Shown in pieces: positions 32,945 to 34,714 of a stretch of 34,714 nt of DNA. Location: assembly GCA_964533185.1 (NCBI GenBank), contig CAZHLD010000027.1, positions 1 through 34,714 on the forward strand, in the 5' to 3' direction. This stretch comes from CAZHLD01 sp964533185. Its GTDB lineage: Bacteria; Acidobacteriota; Terriglobia; Acidiferrales; UBA7541. The position numbers were made by a program, and so were the translations under genes. Numbering within the stretch: position 1 is the stretch's first letter; each line of letters starts with the position of its first letter. Below the pieces are notes generated by a model, which did no database searches, was not told the origin of the DNA, and saw only the letters and a list, made by a program, of their open reading frames with translations.

Positions 32945-32967
32945 CACAGATGAGCACAGATAAACAC
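32945..32967. repeat. Short tandem direct repeat upstream of glnE
   Basis: CACAGATGAG (32945-32954) and CACAGATAAA (32955-32964) followed by CAC form a 10-bp tandem repeat 18 nt before the glnE start. Sequences of the CACAGAT-CACAGAT type recur as dispersed intergenic repeats in many bacterial genomes (from memory). The rest of the 218-bp interval to the next gene shows nothing definite. Confidence 0.45.
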
Positions 32968-33145
32968 TGAGAGGAGAAAGAAAGAGAGAAGAGAAGCAAC
33001 ACGACAGCAAGACAGCGTCCGGCTTGTCAAAGAAGCACAGCGAAAGAAAGACGAGTCTCCTCGAGGAGCAGCGGCAAAGAGTCGGCGGATGGGAAGCCGA
33101 AGGGGTTAGCGGGGAGCGGCCCCTTCGATTGGGAGCTGAGAAAGA

Positions 33146-33763
33146 TCAGGGCCTGTCGCGCCGCTGCGGACCGATCCTGAAGTTGTGAACCGCCGCACCC
33201 ACATGCAAGACCGGAGAGACCAGCGCGGTGATTTTCCAGGAAAACCTCGAGCGCGGGCGGCCGAGAGCAGCGTTTTGCATTTGCGTTTTCTTATTCAAAT
33301 AGAGCAAGAAATTACCCAGAGTATTAATGGGCAGCATCACGGAGTACATGCGGGCACGCGAAGGATGGCGCCCGAAGACGGGATTCGCTTCGGCGCCGCC
33401 GCGACCGAGTGCATATTGAGAGGATTCGACGTCGAGGACGAAGGCACCGATACTGGCGGCAACGGCCAGCCAGTAACCTCGATCGGCGACCTCGCGGAAG
33501 GCGAATTCGGGCCGCCAAAGGTCTCGATTCCCGCGGCGGAACGCACGCGCCTTGATCCGTCCCTGCGATGTCTGCACGTGGAAGATTCCCTTCGGAGGCC
33601 AGGGCAATTCATCGGGACAATCGATTTTGAAGTCCTTGCCCCCAATATAGCGGCACACCGGGGGCGCCGGCGCATCTTCTTTGATCTGGCCGGGCGGGAC
33701 CTGTGCAGCCAGTGGCGTGGCACCGAGAAAGAGGCAAAGGGCAAATCCAATTCGGCAACGCAT
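33146..33763 (-). CDS. Hypothetical exported/membrane protein (DUF5658-like C-terminus)
   Basis: A 205-aa protein with AAGGAGG 6 nt before the ATG, so the start is firm. Residues 1-21 form a signal peptide (IGFALCLFLGATPLAAQ). After a short Pro-rich segment with a possible disulfide pair (Cys37, Cys49), two or three hydrophobic segments follow. The block VLDVESSQYALGRGGAEANPVFGRHPSRARMY resembles small membrane proteins of the DUF5658 kind, in which a 'D-x-x-S/T-Q-Y-x-L...EANP' pattern precedes a membrane helix. No function is known. It sits between glnA and glnE on the same strand. Confidence 0.7.
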   Translation of the reverse strand: MRCRIGFALCLFLGATPLAAQVPPGQIKEDAPAPPVCRYIGGKDFKIDCPDELPWPPKGIFHVQTSQGRIKARAFRRGNRDLWRPEFAFREVADRGYWLAVAASIGAFVLDVESSQYALGRGGAEANPVFGRHPSRARMYSVMLPINTLGNFLLYLNKKTQMQNAALGRPRSRFSWKITALVSPVLHVGAAVHNFRIGPQRRDRP

Positions 33764-34260
33764 GGGACGCCTCCTTTGGAATGGGATTTCTCAGGGAAGG
33801 ACGATGGGACAGCTCAAGCGAATGGTCTTGGCCGGTGGTCGTGCGAACGTGAACGGGAGAATGAAGCGTGTGAATTGCGCGACGAACGAGCGCCCGAGCT
33901 TTTGGGCTGCGGAGCGGCCCAAAAGAAAGACTGCGGTGTGAGCCGGGCGGAAGCGGGAAGCGCAAAGGCCCGTTGGAAACGCATGGCGAGCAGCGGAAGG
34001 GCAACAGCATCACGACCCGTGCCGGAAGAGAGTGCCGACACGTCCTCCCAAGAGGAATCAGATTTCAAGACAGGAATTGACCTGGTCTAGGTCCTGCGGG
34101 AACTTTGGACGACACATCGTAAGACGAGAAAGTAGAGAGAACAAGGTTTTTTCTGGGATTTGAATGCAGATAAAAATCAAATGTGCCAGAAAGGAACAGC
34201 GTGGATATGACACAGCCGGCGAAGGAACAAAAATCCAGGGTGGGGAGAGGGGGAAAATGA

Positions 34261-34285
34261 CCGGCCCGGAGAGCAGGCGGGCCGG
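34261..34285 (-). terminator. GC-rich hairpin downstream of glnA, possible terminator
   Basis: CCGGCCCG (34261-34268) and CGGGCCGG (34278-34285) make a perfect 8-bp stem with a 9-nt loop. Reading leftward from glnA the stem is followed by TCATTTTCCCC, a weak U-rich tail. Confidence 0.45.
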
Positions 34286-34295
34286 AGTAGGGAAG

Positions 34296-34317
34296 AGGAC
34301 AGGCTGAAGCCTGTCCT
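34296..34317. repeat. Near-continuous 22-bp palindrome at the glnA stop
   Basis: AGGACAGGCT (34296-34305), GA, AGCCTGTCCT (34308-34317): a perfect 10-bp inverted repeat one base from the glnA stop codon. The tight 2-nt centre and lack of a T run fit a REP-like dispersed palindrome better than a terminator. Confidence 0.65.
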
Positions 34318-34318
34318 A

Positions 34319-34714
34319 CTAAATGTCGTAGTAGAGCTGAAATTCGTAGGGGTGCGGGCGCATGCGGACGGCGTCCGCTTCGTTTTTGATTTTGTAGTCG
34401 ATCCAGAGCTGGACGACGTCTTCGGTGAAGACGTCGCCTTTGAGCAGGAACTTGTGGTCGTTCTGTAGCGCATGGAGCGAAGCGTCGAGCGAGCCGGGAA
34501 GTGAGGGAACTTTTTTCAGCTCTTCGGGGGCGAGATCGTAGATGTCCTTATCGAGCGGCTGGCCGGGGTCGATTTTGTTTTCGATGCCGTCGAGGCCGGC
34601 CATAAGCATGGCCGCAAACGCGAGATATGGGTTGCAGGACGGGTCGGGCGGGCGGAACTCGAGCCGCTTGGACTTGGGGCTGGCCGAGTACATCGGGATG
34701 CGGACAGCGGCCGA
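34319..34714 (-). CDS. glnA: Glutamine synthetase type I, C-terminal part (runs off window)
   Basis: The visible 131 codons, open to the window edge, are the C-terminus of the ammonia-assimilating glutamine synthetase. SAAVRIP, EFRPPDPSCNPYLAFAAMLMAGLDGI and the end HPYEFQLYYDI match GS-I closely. In DKDIYDLAPEE the Tyr corresponds to Tyr397 of enterobacterial GS, the site adenylylated by GlnE, so the covalent control encoded nearby has its target. The segment VRMRPHPYEFQLYY closes the subunit. The rest of the gene lies to the right of the window. Confidence 0.95.
   Translation of the reverse strand, partial: SAAVRIPMYSASPKSKRLEFRPPDPSCNPYLAFAAMLMAGLDGIENKIDPGQPLDKDIYDLAPEELKKVPSLPGSLDASLHALQNDHKFLLKGDVFTEDVVQLWIDYKIKNEADAVRMRPHPYEFQLYYDI

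Larger units (their letters stand above)
33764..34318. other. Non-coding interval between the hypothetical gene and glnA
   Basis: About 555 bp with no convincing gene on either strand; the rightward frame across 33185-34090 is mostly the shadow of the hypothetical gene. It contains two strong inverted repeats next to the glnA stop, described separately. No clear promoter was recognised. Confidence 0.6.

Noticed and set aside
33185..34090. Rightward 301-codon frame near the right end
   Set aside because: The first two-thirds is antisense to a well-supported leftward gene with signal peptide and ribosome-binding site; the rest shows no motif.

Overview
The window is about 34.7 kb of high-GC bacterial DNA in two parts. 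Positions 1-9766 are the right-hand end of an integrated phage-like element. Positions 9767-34714 are chromosomal housekeeping genes. The chromosomal gene set fits Acidobacteriota: FtsK/UppP/RimI-like/RNase J in one leftward run, pyruvoyl arginine decarboxylase beside agmatinase, a diheme b558-type SdhC with SdhA and SdhB, NADP-isocitrate dehydrogenase near an LDH-like malate dehydrogenase, and GlnE near GlnA. This assignment is inference from gene content; no rRNA is present. An exact run of 100 N (12859-12958) marks a scaffold join, so this is a draft or metagenome assembly.

Element (1-9766). A cut Zn-finger ORF is followed by a leftward C-terminal zinc-finger protein with a strong, possibly leaderless promoter. 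Rightward genes then follow: two weak small ORFs, a terminator, an XRE-type HTH protein, a winged-helix protein, an unknown protein, a lambda-type tail tape measure protein and a phage virion-like protein, then a second terminator. Next is a replication module: an O-like winged-helix initiator, two tandem iteron arrays (3 x 34 bp and 3 x 23 bp), a CAGGACA repeat cluster, a large perfect inverted repeat, and a DnaC-like helicase loader. The element ends with a 66-aa protein translationally coupled to a large serine recombinase. The recombinase's last ~20 codons are written antisense in the 3' two-thirds of a complete tRNA-Phe(GAA) gene, which is therefore the likely integration site. The other element end lies outside the window.

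Chromosome, 9767-19343 (all leftward). tRNA-Phe with its own consensus promoter; ftsK; uppP and a RimI-like acetyltransferase, both broken by the N gap; RNase J; a small GlsB/YeaQ-type membrane protein; agmatinase and pyruvoyl-dependent arginine decarboxylase (arginine to agmatine to putrescine); and a secreted 5'-nucleotidase translationally coupled to a GAF-domain protein.

Chromosome, 19462-26431 (rightward). A consensus promoter drives sdhC-sdhA-sdhB. An exported M19 dipeptidase, an exported cyclophilin and a GT39-type membrane glycosyltransferase follow in the same direction.

Chromosome, 26462-34714 (leftward). Malate dehydrogenase, a lower-GC DUF91/DUF5655-type predicted nuclease inserted between mdh and icd, NADP-isocitrate dehydrogenase, GlnE, an exported or membrane hypothetical protein, and the C-terminal part of glnA with the GlnE target tyrosine. 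TCA-cycle enzymes thus sit beside the adenylylation control of glutamine synthetase, which links 2-oxoglutarate supply to ammonia assimilation.
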